Shown here piece by piece: positions 1 to 8,240 of a stretch of 64,000 nucleotides of DNA. The position numbers and the translations under genes are program-made. The notes under the pieces are model-generated. The model did no database searches. It had not been told where the DNA came from and saw only the letters and a program-made list of their open reading frames with translations. Source of the DNA: Nonomuraea polychroma (GTDB lineage: Bacteria > Actinomycetota > Actinomycetes > Streptosporangiales > Streptosporangiaceae); NCBI RefSeq assembly GCF_004011505.1, contig NZ_SAUN01000001.1:3038001-3102000 (forward strand), written 5' to 3'. Position 1 is the first letter of the stretch; every line of letters starts with the position of its first letter.

Positions 1-2
1 TT

Positions 3-143
3 CGCGTCGGCGCCCTCGACGGCCGGCATCCCGAGGCCGGTCAGCGGATGCTTCAGCGCATCGCCATGGCGACCACGGCAGACGCCCGGCTGTTCATCGA
101 CGGCGGCGATCCGCTTCGTGAACTCCCCATCCCGCGATCGTGA
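3..143 (+). CDS. C-terminal end of an unidentified protein (cut by window edge)
   Basis: An open frame enters from the left edge and stops with TGA at 141-143, giving about 46 residues that end in LRELPIPRS. It contains a plausible helix (HPEAGQRMLQRIAMATTADA) and reads like the tail of a globular enzyme. I do not recognise the family. It converges on the TetR gene, whose stop lies 17 bases further on; a short GC hairpin (GACCC/GGGTC, about 154-168) sits between the two ends. It could also be a chance frame. Confidence 0.35.
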   Translation, partial: RVGALDGRHPEAGQRMLQRIAMATTADARLFIDGGDPLRELPIPRS

Positions 144-159
144 GCGAACGCGGGACCCT

Positions 160-774
160 TTACGGGGTCTCTGATGTCCGTTCGCCGGACGTGAGCAGCG
201 ACAACATCGTCGTGACCAGCACGCGTTCCACGTCCTCGGGCGCCAGCCGTCCCGCCTCCCGCTCCTGGGCGGCGCTGTGAATGATCGAGAAGAAGGTCGT
301 CACCAGCCACGACAGCGGCAGGTCGGTGCGGAAGTCCCCGTCCCGCTGCCCGCGCGCGATCAACCGCTCCACCCGCCGCAGCGGGCGGTCGTGATGCTCT
401 CTGATCCGCTCGGTCGCCATGACCCGGTCCGCGGCCACGAACAACCGGCGATGGCGATCGAGGACCTCCCAGGACGACCGCAGCAGCTTCGCCATGGCCC
501 CGGGCGCCGGAGCCGTGTCGATCGACGGGTCCTCCAGCACGGCGTCCGCCACGCCGACCGTGTGATCGAGCACGGCGTCCACCAGCGCGTCCCGCGAGGG
601 GAAGTGCCCATAGAGCGTGACCCTGCCCACCCCGGCGGCCTTGGCGATCTCGGCCACGCTGGCGGCCGGGTCGGCGCTGAGCAGGCGGGTCCCGGCCTCG
701 AGGATCGCGGCGATGTTACGCTCGGCGTCGGCCCGCCGGGCGGGTACGGGCTGTCGTGCCGCGGTCTTCCCCAT
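160..774 (-). CDS. TetR/AcrR family transcriptional regulator
   Basis: A 204-residue one-component repressor. The N-terminal TetR helix-turn-helix is clear at about residues 40-60 (VAEIAKAAGVGRVTLYGHF), followed by the usual helical ligand-binding half. I chose the ATG at 774 (MGKTAARQPV) because the in-frame extension upstream is arginine-rich and unlike the family. No adjacent gene is obviously its target: the left neighbour is an unidentified fragment and the right neighbour is the CBS protein of the potassium operon. The inducer cannot be told from sequence. Confidence 0.9.
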   Translation of the reverse strand: MGKTAARQPVPARRADAERNIAAILEAGTRLLSADPAASVAEIAKAAGVGRVTLYGHFPSRDALVDAVLDHTVGVADAVLEDPSIDTAPAPGAMAKLLRSSWEVLDRHRRLFVAADRVMATERIREHHDRPLRRVERLIARGQRDGDFRTDLPLSWLVTTFFSIIHSAAQEREAGRLAPEDVERVLVTTMLSLLTSGERTSETP

Positions 775-923
775 ACGGCCAACCCTACGATGATCGGCCA
801 GGAAGGCGCGGCGACACGCTTGCACCGGACGCCGGGTCAGCGCCTGGTGTCGGCGATGTGAACGCACGACGCTGGAAGATCGGCTACCTCAGGCGCGCCT
901 TCGCCGTCGGCTGCCCCCAGTGA

Positions 924-1367
924 TCAGAGCTCCAGCGCGTGGTCCAGCAGCGACTGCAGCGTGACCGCTCCTATGAGCCGCCCGTCGCCGTCGACCACGG
1001 CGGTCAGCGGGCTGCGAGTGCGGGCCATGAGCGCCGCCAGCTCCAGCACGGTCGCCTTCGGGTCGGCCACCGGCAACTCCCGGGGCTGCTCGGGCAGGCA
1101 CTCGCGGACGGTCTTGCCGCCGAGCTTGCGCAGGAACAGGTCGGCATGGGCCTCGTCCACCACCCGCGCCAGCGCGGGGTCGTCCCGGCAGTACGCCGGG
1201 ACCGCCAGCCGCAGCACCTGCGTGCCGGGCAGGATGCTGAGCGGCCGCCCGTCGTCGACGATGATGAGACCGGGCAGGTCCTGCTCGGCCAGCAACTTGG
1301 CGGCTTCGAGGGCCGGGGTGTCCATGGTGACCGTCGGGAACTCGACGGCGAGATCGCGTGCGCGCAT
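924..1367 (-). CDS. CBS-domain protein of the potassium-uptake operon
   Basis: A 147-residue protein with two CBS motifs: residues 1-55 (MRARDLAVEF..LIIVDDGRPL) and 93-147 (ending AVVDGDGRLIGAVTLQSLL). CBS pairs bind adenine nucleotides and commonly gate transporters. Its ATG at 1367 has a good GAGGAG ribosome site. It lies 40 bases downstream of trkA on the same strand, so it is probably the last gene of trkH-trkA-CBS and may tune the K+ channel according to energy state or cyclic di-AMP. That role is inference. Residues 55-80 form an unusual spacer between the two CBS units. Confidence 0.8.
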   Translation of the reverse strand: MRARDLAVEFPTVTMDTPALEAAKLLAEQDLPGLIIVDDGRPLSILPGTQVLRLAVPAYCRDDPALARVVDEAHADLFLRKLGGKTVRECLPEQPRELPVADPKATVLELAALMARTRSPLTAVVDGDGRLIGAVTLQSLLDHALEL

Positions 1368-1407
1368 CAATGGCCTCCTCCCAAAGCCTAGCCAAGTCCG
1401 CGGTCGC

Positions 1408-2079
1408 TCAGGGGAGCTCCGCGAAGCGCTCGACCTGCTCGGTACGCCCGGAGACCAGGATGACGTCGCCGTAGGACAACTCGGTCTCGGCGTCGGCGTA
1501 CGTGAACTCCTCACCCGGCGCCTTGACCGCGACGATCGTGACGCCGTACTTGCGGCGCAGATTCGATTCCCCGAGCGGCACGCCGACGTAGTCTTTGGGC
1601 GGTTTGGTCTTGGCCAGCGCGAAGTTCTCGTCCACCTGCATGTAGTCGAGCATGCGCCCACTGACCAGGTGCGCCACCCGCTCGCCCATGTCGTGCTCGG
1701 GGAAGACGACGTGGTGGGCACCGATGCGGCTCAGGATGCGGCCGTGCTGGATGCTGATCGCCTTGGCCCAGATGTCGTTGATCTCCAGCTCGGCCAGCAA
1801 CGACGTGGCCAGGATGCTGGCCTCGATGTCGCCGCCGATGGCCACCACGGCCCGGTAGAAATCCGGCACGCCCAGCTGCCGCAGCGCCTCCATGTCGGTG
1901 GCGTCCGCGGTCGCGATCTGGGTGATCTGCCCCGCCAGCGCCTGGGTGATCTTGGGCCGGTTGTCGATCGCGAGGACCTCGGTGCCGCGCCGGGTCAGCT
2001 CCAGCGCCAGCGAAGTGCCGAACCGGCCCAGCCCGATGACCACCACCGGGTTGCTCGTTTGCTCAGCCAACGATGACAC
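1408..2079 (-). CDS. trkA: TrkA/KtrA-type potassium uptake regulatory subunit
   Basis: A 223-residue cytoplasmic gating protein. It has an N-terminal RCK/TrkA-N Rossmann fold with the dinucleotide loop VIGLGRFGTSLA (about residues 14-25), then a TrkA-C domain (about 140-223). RCK proteins form octameric rings that bind ATP/ADP or NAD(H) and open the TrkH/KtrB pore. The start overlaps the end of trkH by 17 bases, so the two are translationally coupled. The length matches KtrA (about 220) rather than the duplicated 458-residue E. coli TrkA. Confidence 0.93.
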   Translation of the reverse strand: MSSLAEQTSNPVVVIGLGRFGTSLALELTRRGTEVLAIDNRPKITQALAGQITQIATADATDMEALRQLGVPDFYRAVVAIGGDIEASILATSLLAELEINDIWAKAISIQHGRILSRIGAHHVVFPEHDMGERVAHLVSGRMLDYMQVDENFALAKTKPPKDYVGVPLGESNLRRKYGVTIVAVKAPGEEFTYADAETELSYGDVILVSGRTEQVERFAELP

Positions 2080-3415
2080 GCTCCTCCGGAAGTTCGTAAT
2101 GGCGGGCCCGCCGGTTGAGCGCCAGCGCGGACCCGAGCGTGAGTGGGCCGATTCGGCCGATGAACATCAGGACAGTCAGCAGCACGTGCCCGGCGGGTCC
2201 CAGGCTAGCGGTGATGCCGGTCGACAATCCGGCCGTGCCGAACGCCGAGACGACCTCGAACAGCACCTGGTCCAGCCCGTGCGGGGTCATCGCGAGCAGC
2301 ACGTAGGTGGAGAAGGCCACGAGCATGAGTCCCATCACGGTGATCGTGATGACCTGCCGCTGCGTCGCCTCCGGCAGGCGCCGGTGGCCGATGTTGACCC
2401 GGCTCTCGCCGCGCAGCTCGGCCCAGATGATGAAGGCGAGCATCCCGAACGTGGTCACCTTGATGCCGCCGGCGGTGCCCGCGCTGCCGCCGCCGATGAA
2501 CATCAGCAGGTCGGTGACCAGCCAGCTCGACGGGTACATCTGGGAGATGTCCAGGGTGTTGAACCCGGCCGAGCGCGGCATGACGGCGGTGAAGAACGCG
2601 GCCAGCAGCTTGTCGGAGTCGTCGAGCGCCCCGAGCGTCTTGGGATTCTGCCACTCGGTGACCAGGAAGACGAGCGTGCCCACCACCAGCAGGATCACGG
2701 TCACCATCACGGTGACCCTGGTCAGCACCGACCACTTGCGAGGGTGCCGCCAGTGGCGGGCCAGCTCGAACACCACCGGGAAGCCGAGACCGCCGACGAT
2801 GGCCGCGGTCGCGATGGTGAGGCAGATCCAGGGGTCGGCGACGAAGCGTATGAGGCTGTCGGGCCAGAGCGTGAACCCGGCGCTGTTGAACGCCATGACC
2901 GCGTGGAAGCCGCCCAGGTAGAGGGCTCGTCCGAACGACTCGCCGTACCCGATGAGGAAACGCCCCGCGAGCACGGCTGCGGTGATCACCTCGCACACCA
3001 GGCTGAACACGACCAGCTTGAGCACGAGCCGGCGCACGTCACCCATGCTCAGCGTCTTGGTCTCCGCCTGGGTGGCGATCCTGGCCCGCAGCCCCAGACG
3101 GCCCGAGACGAGCAGCATGAAGACCGTCGCCATCGTCATGATGCCCAGGCCGCCGACCTGGGCCAGCCCGGCGATGACCACTTCGCCGAACACCGACCAG
3201 TGCGTATCGGTGTCGACCACCACCAGCCCGGTCACGCACACGGCCGAGGCCGCCGTGAACAAGGCCGTCACCCAGCCCGCCGACTCGCCGCCGGCGGTGG
3301 CGATCGGCAGGGACAGCAGGGCCGTGCCGATCCCGATGGCAAAGCTGAAACCGGCGGCGACCACCTGGGCCGGATGCCGGAATCTCGCTAAGAACGGCGC
3401 TGTCGCCACCATCAC
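2063..3415 (-). CDS. trkH: TrkH/KtrB-type potassium transporter, membrane subunit
   Basis: A 450-residue integral membrane protein of the Trk/Ktr superfamily with about ten hydrophobic segments. It carries the pore-loop motifs, for example AASAVCVTGLVV near residue 55 and NSAGFTL near residue 178, which supply the selectivity-filter glycines. It pairs with the overlapping trkA as the pore of a K+ (often Na+-coupled) uptake system. It is first in a trkH-trkA-CBS operon. The 195 bases upstream (3416-3610) form a GC-rich leader with a possible stem (GCCG/CGGC arms on the minus strand), but I could not match it to a known riboswitch. Confidence 0.93.
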   Translation of the reverse strand: MMVATAPFLARFRHPAQVVAAGFSFAIGIGTALLSLPIATAGGESAGWVTALFTAASAVCVTGLVVVDTDTHWSVFGEVVIAGLAQVGGLGIMTMATVFMLLVSGRLGLRARIATQAETKTLSMGDVRRLVLKLVVFSLVCEVITAAVLAGRFLIGYGESFGRALYLGGFHAVMAFNSAGFTLWPDSLIRFVADPWICLTIATAAIVGGLGFPVVFELARHWRHPRKWSVLTRVTVMVTVILLVVGTLVFLVTEWQNPKTLGALDDSDKLLAAFFTAVMPRSAGFNTLDISQMYPSSWLVTDLLMFIGGGSAGTAGGIKVTTFGMLAFIIWAELRGESRVNIGHRRLPEATQRQVITITVMGLMLVAFSTYVLLAMTPHGLDQVLFEVVSAFGTAGLSTGITASLGPAGHVLLTVLMFIGRIGPLTLGSALALNRRARHYELPEERVIVG

Positions 3416-3610
3416 CGATCGCCGCCGCGGTCAATGTCACGCATTGTGTGGAAAGGCCCCCCGGGAGAGCTCAGCCGACAGTCCAGCCGACCAGACTTCC
3501 CGGCACGCCGCGCACTACCGTAACAGCCCCTGGGAGCGCCCCCGTACATACGCCCCGTGACGCCGCGAAAAGGTCTTATGCCTTGGCCGGTTCCTCGTGT
3601 GGAGCGGTGG

Positions 3611-4765
3611 TCAGGCGAGCGACCGGAAGAACTCCCGCAGGTCGCCGATCAGCACGCCGGGCGTCTCCAGGGCGGCGAAGTGGCCGCCGTGGCCGAACTC
3701 CGACCACCTCACCACGTTGTGCACCTGCTCGGCCAGCGGCCGCACCGAGTAGTCCGTCGGGAACACGGCCGCCGCCGTCGGCACGGTCCCGCGCTCCACC
3801 GGCCCCCACGCGCTGGCATCGTTGAACCGTTCGAAGTACGTGTGCGCCGACGACCCCGCCGTCTCGGTGAACCAGTAGATGCTCACGTCGGTGAGGATCC
3901 GGTCCCGGTCCACGGCGTCCTCGGGCAGCTTGGCCGCCGGGTCGGTCCAGTCCTTGAACTTCTCCACGATCCAGGCCAGCTGCCCGGCGGGGGAGTCGTG
4001 CAGGGCGGCCGCGATGGTCTGCGGGCGGGTGCCGTGCAGCTGCATGTACGCCCCCAGGTTCTGCTGCCACTCCCGCATCCCGGCCAGCCGCCCCCGCTCG
4101 GCCTCCGTCAGCGACCCCATGACCGCCGGATCGCCGGTCGGGAACGTGAGCAGGCCGTTGACGTGCACGCCGATGACGTTGTCCGGGGCCAGCCGGCCCA
4201 TCAGCGGCGCGATGAAGGCGCCGACGTCGCCGCCCTGGACGCCGTACCGCTCGTAGCCGAGCCTGGCCATCAGCTCGGCCAGCGCGGCGGCGGTGCGGCC
4301 GTCCGTCCAGCCGGTCTCGCGCAGCGGGCCGGAGAAGCCGTAGCCGGGCAGCGACGGGATCACCAGGTGGAAGGCGTCGGCGGCGGCGCCGCCGTGCGCG
4401 ACCGGGTCGGTGAGCGGGCCGATGAGGTCGAGGAACTCGACGACCGAGCCCGGCCAGCCGTGCAGCAGCATGAGCGGGGTCGCCTCCGGCTCGGGCGAGC
4501 GGACGTGCAGGAAATGCACGTCCGCGCCGTCGATCGTGGTGATGAACTGCGGGTACGCGTTCAGCGCCGCCTCCTGGGCGCGCCAGTCGAAGCCGTCCGC
4601 CCAGTACTCGGCCAGGGTGCGCAGGTAGCTCGTGGGCACGCCGCGCTCCCAGCCGGCGCCCGGCAGGTCGGGCGCCCACCGCGTACGCCGGAGCCGGTCG
4701 CGGAGGTCGTCGACGGCGGTCTGGGGGACTTCGACGCGATAGGGAGTGATGTCGCTGTTCGTCAT
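3611..4765 (-). CDS. Epoxide hydrolase (alpha/beta-hydrolase with EHN domain)
   Basis: A 384-residue soluble epoxide hydrolase. Residues 1-105 are the EHN lid domain; the hydrolase fold follows with the oxyanion motif LLHGWPGS (about residue 120), the nucleophile Asp in [10 protein letters not shown] (about 190) and the catalytic His in GHGGHFAA (about 363). These enzymes open epoxides to diols through an Asp ester. The ATG at 4765 gives [14 protein letters not shown], the normal EHN start. It is divergent from a WYL regulator with a dyad operator between them, so it is very likely that regulator's target. The substrate is unknown. Confidence 0.92.
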   Translation of the reverse strand: MTNSDITPYRVEVPQTAVDDLRDRLRRTRWAPDLPGAGWERGVPTSYLRTLAEYWADGFDWRAQEAALNAYPQFITTIDGADVHFLHVRSPEPEATPLMLLHGWPGSVVEFLDLIGPLTDPVAHGGAAADAFHLVIPSLPGYGFSGPLRETGWTDGRTAAALAELMARLGYERYGVQGGDVGAFIAPLMGRLAPDNVIGVHVNGLLTFPTGDPAVMGSLTEAERGRLAGMREWQQNLGAYMQLHGTRPQTIAAALHDSPAGQLAWIVEKFKDWTDPAAKLPEDAVDRDRILTDVSIYWFTETAGSSAHTYFERFNDASAWGPVERGTVPTAAAVFPTDYSVRPLAEQVHNVVRWSEFGHGGHFAALETPGVLIGDLREFFRSLA

Positions 4766-4784
4766 GTCTCCGACAGTAGAGAGG

Positions 4785-4809
4785 ATTGGTGACAGGCTCT
4801 GGCACCAAT
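4785..4809. promoter_or_regulatory. 25-bp dyad operator between epoxide hydrolase and WYL regulator
   Basis: An almost perfect inverted repeat with arms ATTGGTGaCAG and CTGgCACCAAT around a GCT centre; only one arm pair (a/g) is mismatched. It occupies most of the 63-base divergent intergenic region, 19 bases upstream of the regulator start and 20 bases from the hydrolase start. Its position and symmetry mark it as the likely binding site of the adjacent WYL regulator, controlling both directions. Confidence 0.8.
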
Positions 4810-4828
4810 GCGGCGGCAGAATGGATCC

Positions 4829-5785
4829 ATGTTGGAGACCTCGGCCCGGCTGCTCCGCCTGCTCTCGCTCCTCCAGTCCCGCGCCGACTGGACGGGCGCC
4901 GAGCTGGCCGCACGACTCGAGGTCGGACTGCGTACCGTGCGGCGCGACATCGACCGGCTGCGCGACCTCGGCTACCCGGTGGACGCCACCCCCGGCGTGG
5001 CCGGCGGTTACCGGCTCGGCGTGGGCGCCGCCCTGCCGCCGCTGCTCCTCGACGACGAGGAGGCCGTGGCCGTGGCGATCAGCCTGCGTACCGCCGCCAC
5101 CGGCAGCGTCGCCGGGCTCGAGGAGGGCTCCGTGCGGGCGCTGGCCAAGCTGCAGCAGGTGCTGCCGTCGCGGCTGCGGCACCGGGTGAGCGCGTTCCAG
5201 GCCGCCACCGTGCCGCTGGCCGGCGCGGCGGCCCCGGCCGTGAGCGCCGACCTGCTGGCCGCCCTCGCCGCCGCCTGCCGCGACCAGCGCCGGATCCGGC
5301 TGCGGTACGACGGGCGCGAGGGCGTCTCGTCGCGCGAGGTGGAGCCGCACCGCCTGGTCCACACGCCGCGCCGCTGGTATCTGCTGGCCTGGGATGTGGG
5401 CAAGGAGGACTGGCGGACGTTCCGGGTGGACCGCATCCAGGCGCCGCTGGGGATGCCGGGGGCCCGGTTCACGCCGCGTACGCCGCCGCAGGAGGACGCG
5501 GCCGCCTACGTGTCCCGGGCCATCACCTCCGCGCCCTACCGCTACCAGGCGCGCATCCTCTTCCACGCGCCCCTGGAGGCGGTCGCGCCTCAGACCTCGG
5601 CGGGCGCCGGGCGGCTGGAGGCGGTGGACGCCGGCACGTGCCTGTACGTCACGGGGTCCAACTCCCTCGACGAGCTGGCGATCTACATCGCGGTCAAGGG
5701 CTTCGACTTCGAGGTCCTCGATCCGCCGGAGCTGGTCCCGGTCCTCCGCGAGGTCGCCGACCGGCTCCGCCGCGCCGCCGGATGA
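4829..5785 (+). CDS. WYL-domain HTH transcriptional regulator (YafY/DeoR-like)
   Basis: A 318-residue regulator. An N-terminal winged HTH (residues about 1-60: [40 protein letters not shown]) is followed by a WYL domain from about residue 140, with the signature RRWYLLAWD, and a C-terminal WCX-like extension. An ATG seven codons upstream lies inside the operator, so I prefer the one at 4829. WYL domains are ligand sensors, in several cases of nucleic acid or nucleotides. The NADAR gene begins 21 bases after its stop on the same strand, so the two are probably co-transcribed. Confidence 0.88.
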   Translation: MLETSARLLRLLSLLQSRADWTGAELAARLEVGLRTVRRDIDRLRDLGYPVDATPGVAGGYRLGVGAALPPLLLDDEEAVAVAISLRTAATGSVAGLEEGSVRALAKLQQVLPSRLRHRVSAFQAATVPLAGAAAPAVSADLLAALAAACRDQRRIRLRYDGREGVSSREVEPHRLVHTPRRWYLLAWDVGKEDWRTFRVDRIQAPLGMPGARFTPRTPPQEDAAAYVSRAITSAPYRYQARILFHAPLEAVAPQTSAGAGRLEAVDAGTCLYVTGSNSLDELAIYIAVKGFDFEVLDPPELVPVLREVADRLRRAAG

Positions 5786-5806
5786 CACCTGTGGCACGGT
5801 GGGGAC

Positions 5807-6376
5807 ATGACCGATCTCCCCAGGAGCGTTGACGAGGCCGTCGCCGCCGAGCAGTCCGGCCGGCAGCTCAAATACCTCTACTTCTGGGGCCACCAGCCCG
5901 CCCGCGACGGCGGTGCCGGGCCTGGGTGCCTCAGCCAGTGGTGGCCGGTGACATTCACCGAGGAGCAGCACACCTTCGCCTCGGCCGAGCATTACATGAT
6001 GGCCCACAAGGCGTGGCTGTTCGGTGACGACGAGACCGCGACCAAGATCCTCGCGGCCGGCCACCCCGGCGAGGCCAAGAAGCTCGGCCGGACCGTGAGC
6101 GGCTTCGACGAGGCGGTGTGGCAGGCGCGCCGCTTCGACATCGTCGTGCGCGGGAACGTCGCCAAGTTCGGCCAGCACGCCGACCTCCGCACGTTCCTGC
6201 TCGGCACGTCGAACCGGGTCCTGGTGGAGGCCAGCCCGCGCGACCGGGTGTGGGGCATCGGGCTGACAGCCGGCGACGAGCGCGCCGCCTCACCCAGGAC
6301 GTGGCAGGGCCTGAACCTCCTCGGCTTCGCCCTGATGGCCGCCCGCGACGCCCTTCAGGACGGGATCAGCAGGTAA
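5807..6376 (+). CDS. NADAR domain protein (YbiA/DUF1768-type N-glycosidase)
   Basis: A 189-residue NADAR protein. It shows the family blocks FWGHQP (about 26), [14 protein letters not shown] (about 57-69), the Arg/Phe block WQARRFDIV (about 105) and the C-terminal [16 protein letters not shown] (about 147-177). Known NADAR enzymes cleave N-glycosidic bonds in riboflavin-pathway intermediates, and some remove ADP-ribose from guanine in DNA. Which of these applies here cannot be read from sequence. It follows the WYL gene by 21 bases and its 3' end overlaps the convergent kptA by 22 bases, beside further ADP-ribose enzymes. Confidence 0.9.
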   Translation: MTDLPRSVDEAVAAEQSGRQLKYLYFWGHQPARDGGAGPGCLSQWWPVTFTEEQHTFASAEHYMMAHKAWLFGDDETATKILAAGHPGEAKKLGRTVSGFDEAVWQARRFDIVVRGNVAKFGQHADLRTFLLGTSNRVLVEASPRDRVWGIGLTAGDERAASPRTWQGLNLLGFALMAARDALQDGISR

Positions 6377-6897
6377 CCGGGCGGCACGATGTCGGCCAGC
6401 CACACCCCGTTCGCGCTGCGCCGGAACACGTGCCCGTCCGCGTGCATCTTCCCGGCCGCCACCACCAGCACCACGGGAACGCCCCGCCGCGCCCCCACCC
6501 GCGTCGCCGTCTCCCGGTCGGGCGACAGATGCACGTGATGGCGGCTCATCGGCCGCAGCCCCTCCTTCTTGATCGCCTCCACGAACCGCGTCACGGTCCC
6601 GTGGTAGAGCACCTCGGGCGGCTCCACCGCGGGCAGGTCGAGATCCACCGGCACGGAATGCCCCTGGCTGGCCCGGATCCTGCCGCCCTCGATCGCGTAG
6701 CGCCGCTTGTCGTTGCCCTCGACGACCTGCCACAACTCGGCCGCCGTGATCGGGAACCCGTGCTCGGCGGCGGCCCGCAGCAGCTCGTCGACCGGCACCC
6801 ACCCATGGGCGTCCAGCGTGATGCCGATCCGCTGCGGGTCATGCCGCAGATGCCTGGCCAGATATTTCGAAATGCGCACCAAACGCCGCTCGTCCAT
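6355..6897 (-). CDS. kptA: RNA 2'-phosphotransferase (KptA/Tpt1 family)
   Basis: A 180-residue KptA, normal length. It has the conserved blocks ISKYLARHLRHDPQRIGITL (residues 9-28), RIRASQGHS (73-81), LYHGT (97-101), GLRPMSRHHVHLS (113-125) and [16 protein letters not shown] (161-176), including the Arg-His-Arg-Arg NAD/RNA-binding residues. Tpt1 moves an internal 2'-phosphate of RNA onto NAD+, giving ADP-ribose 1''-2''-cyclic phosphate. Bacteria lack the usual tRNA-splicing substrate, so KptA probably acts in RNA repair or on ADP-ribosylated ends. Its start at 6897 is 63 bases from the divergent decayed gene. Confidence 0.95.
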   Translation of the reverse strand: MDERRLVRISKYLARHLRHDPQRIGITLDAHGWVPVDELLRAAAEHGFPITAAELWQVVEGNDKRRYAIEGGRIRASQGHSVPVDLDLPAVEPPEVLYHGTVTRFVEAIKKEGLRPMSRHHVHLSPDRETATRVGARRGVPVVLVVAAGKMHADGHVFRRSANGVWLADIVPPGYLLIPS

Positions 6898-6960
6898 CAC
6901 CCGCCATGCTCCCGCGCCCACCTTCTTCCCGTCACCTGATTTCACCGCCACCCTGCCGGG

Positions 6961-7342
6961 GTGACCGCGCAGATCCCGGACACCATCGCCGTCGACGGCA
7001 CGGAGCACGAGATCGTCGCCATCGTCGGCGGCCCTCTCTTCGACCCCGCCGCCCACGCGATCGTCCCCGGCCCGCTGCACACCGGCTGCTGTCGAAGGCG
7101 AACCGGCCCGGCCGACGCAGGGCGGACCTCGCCGCGGACGGGCAAGGCGAATACACGGCGGCGCCGTTGTCCTGGACGCAGGACGGCTCATCGACCAGCG
7201 CGACCGCTCGGGTGAGATCGCCGAGATCCGCCGCGCCCTCCTCCAGGGCGAGCTCCCGGACCCGGACGGCGAGCGCGGCGGCCCCGGGTGGGTGGGCAGG
7301 ACATTCGACCTCGACTACGCCCGGACGTTCCCCCGCCGGTAG
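6961..7342 (+). pseudogene. Frameshifted remnant of a small actinobacterial protein
   Basis: A GTG at 6961 opens a good protein-like N-terminus (TAQIPDTIAVDGTEHEIVAI, then GGPLFDPAAHAI). Coding quality collapses near 7080-7160 into arginine-rich noise. A second frame then reads convincingly to TAG at 7340-7342 (VVLDAGRLIDQRDRSGEIAE onward, ending DLDYARTFPRR). The two halves look like the ends of one gene that lost its middle and its frame. The 3' end overlaps the end of the convergent ADP-ribosylglycohydrolase by 28 bases. The family is uncertain. Confidence 0.5.
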
Positions 7343-8220
7343 TCCGGCACCTTCGCCCAGCTCGGGGGCGGTTCGCACCGGCGGACCCAGTCCGGTGGCG
7401 GGCCCACGCCCGCTCCGGTGATGCCGCCCACGATCGCGCAGGTGGTGTCGACGTCGCCGCCCGCCGCGGCCGTGGTCCAGAAGGCCGACTCGAAATCCCC
7501 GAGGTGCCGGGCAGCTGCCCAGATCGTGAACGGGACGGTGTCATGGGCTGAGACGTCGCGGCCGTTGCCCAGCTCGTAGGCGGCGAGCGACGGGTCGCGC
7601 ACGGTCAGCAGCCGCCGGGCGGCGGCGATGCCGTCGCGCACCAGGCCGGACGGCGTGTGTTCGAGCACCTGGTCGACGAACCGCCCAGGGCTCACCCCCG
7701 GCTCGGCCGCGGCGACGGCGGCGGCCACCGCCACCGCTATCGCGCCGGCCGCCGCCTCCGGATGCGTGTGCGTGACCTGTGCCGACAGCCTCGCCTGGGC
7801 CGCCGCCCGCGGCAGATCGCCGGCGAACCACGCGCCGAGCGGCGCGACCCGCATGGCCGCGCCGTTGCCCCAGGAGCCCTTTCCGTCGAACAGCCCGGCG
7901 GCCAGCTCGCGCCAGTCGCCGCCTTCCCGTACGAGCCGGAGCAGCCGGTTGGTGGCGGGGCCGTAGCCGCGGTCGAAGTCGTGGTGGGTGGCGAAGCTCC
8001 CGGCCAGCGGATCCTGGTCGACGCGGCCGTGGTCGGCCAGGACGCGGTAGATCGAGCAGGCCATCTCGGTGTCGTCGGTCCACTGCCACGGGCGGGGCGG
8101 CAGGGTGCGGCCGTCGAGGGCCGGGCGGTTGGCGGGAACGAAGAACTGCGAGCCGAGCGCGTCCCCGACGAGCAGGCCGTACAGGGAGGATGTCGCTCTT
8201 ATCAAGGGATCGGCTGACAT
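7315..8220 (-). CDS. ADP-ribosylglycohydrolase (DraG/ARH family)
   Basis: A 301-residue ARH enzyme with the metal-binding motifs intact: GLLVGDALGSQ (15-25), WTDDTEMACS (47-56), THTHPEA around residue 150, and the C-terminal GDVDTTCAIVGGITGAGVG with the second Asp cluster. The family hydrolyses the bond between ADP-ribose and proteins, or free O-acetyl-ADP-ribose, using two Mg2+. An ATG at 8229 is a possible alternative start. It begins 20 bases after the RecD-like helicase stop on the same strand and is the last gene of ackA-ere-recD-arh. It lies beside KptA and NADAR, both ADP-ribose enzymes. Confidence 0.92.
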   Translation of the reverse strand: MSADPLIRATSSLYGLLVGDALGSQFFVPANRPALDGRTLPPRPWQWTDDTEMACSIYRVLADHGRVDQDPLAGSFATHHDFDRGYGPATNRLLRLVREGGDWRELAAGLFDGKGSWGNGAAMRVAPLGAWFAGDLPRAAAQARLSAQVTHTHPEAAAGAIAVAVAAAVAAAEPGVSPGRFVDQVLEHTPSGLVRDGIAAARRLLTVRDPSLAAYELGNGRDVSAHDTVPFTIWAAARHLGDFESAFWTTAAAGGDVDTTCAIVGGITGAGVGPPPDWVRRCEPPPSWAKVPDYRRGNVRA

Positions 8221-8240
8221 TGCTCGCATTGTCGCACGCG

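Noticed and set aside
3416..3610. Possible riboswitch (ydaO or cobalamin type) in the trkH leader
   Set aside because: A few stems are possible, but I could not find the conserved boxes of either class; covariance-model scanning would be decisive.
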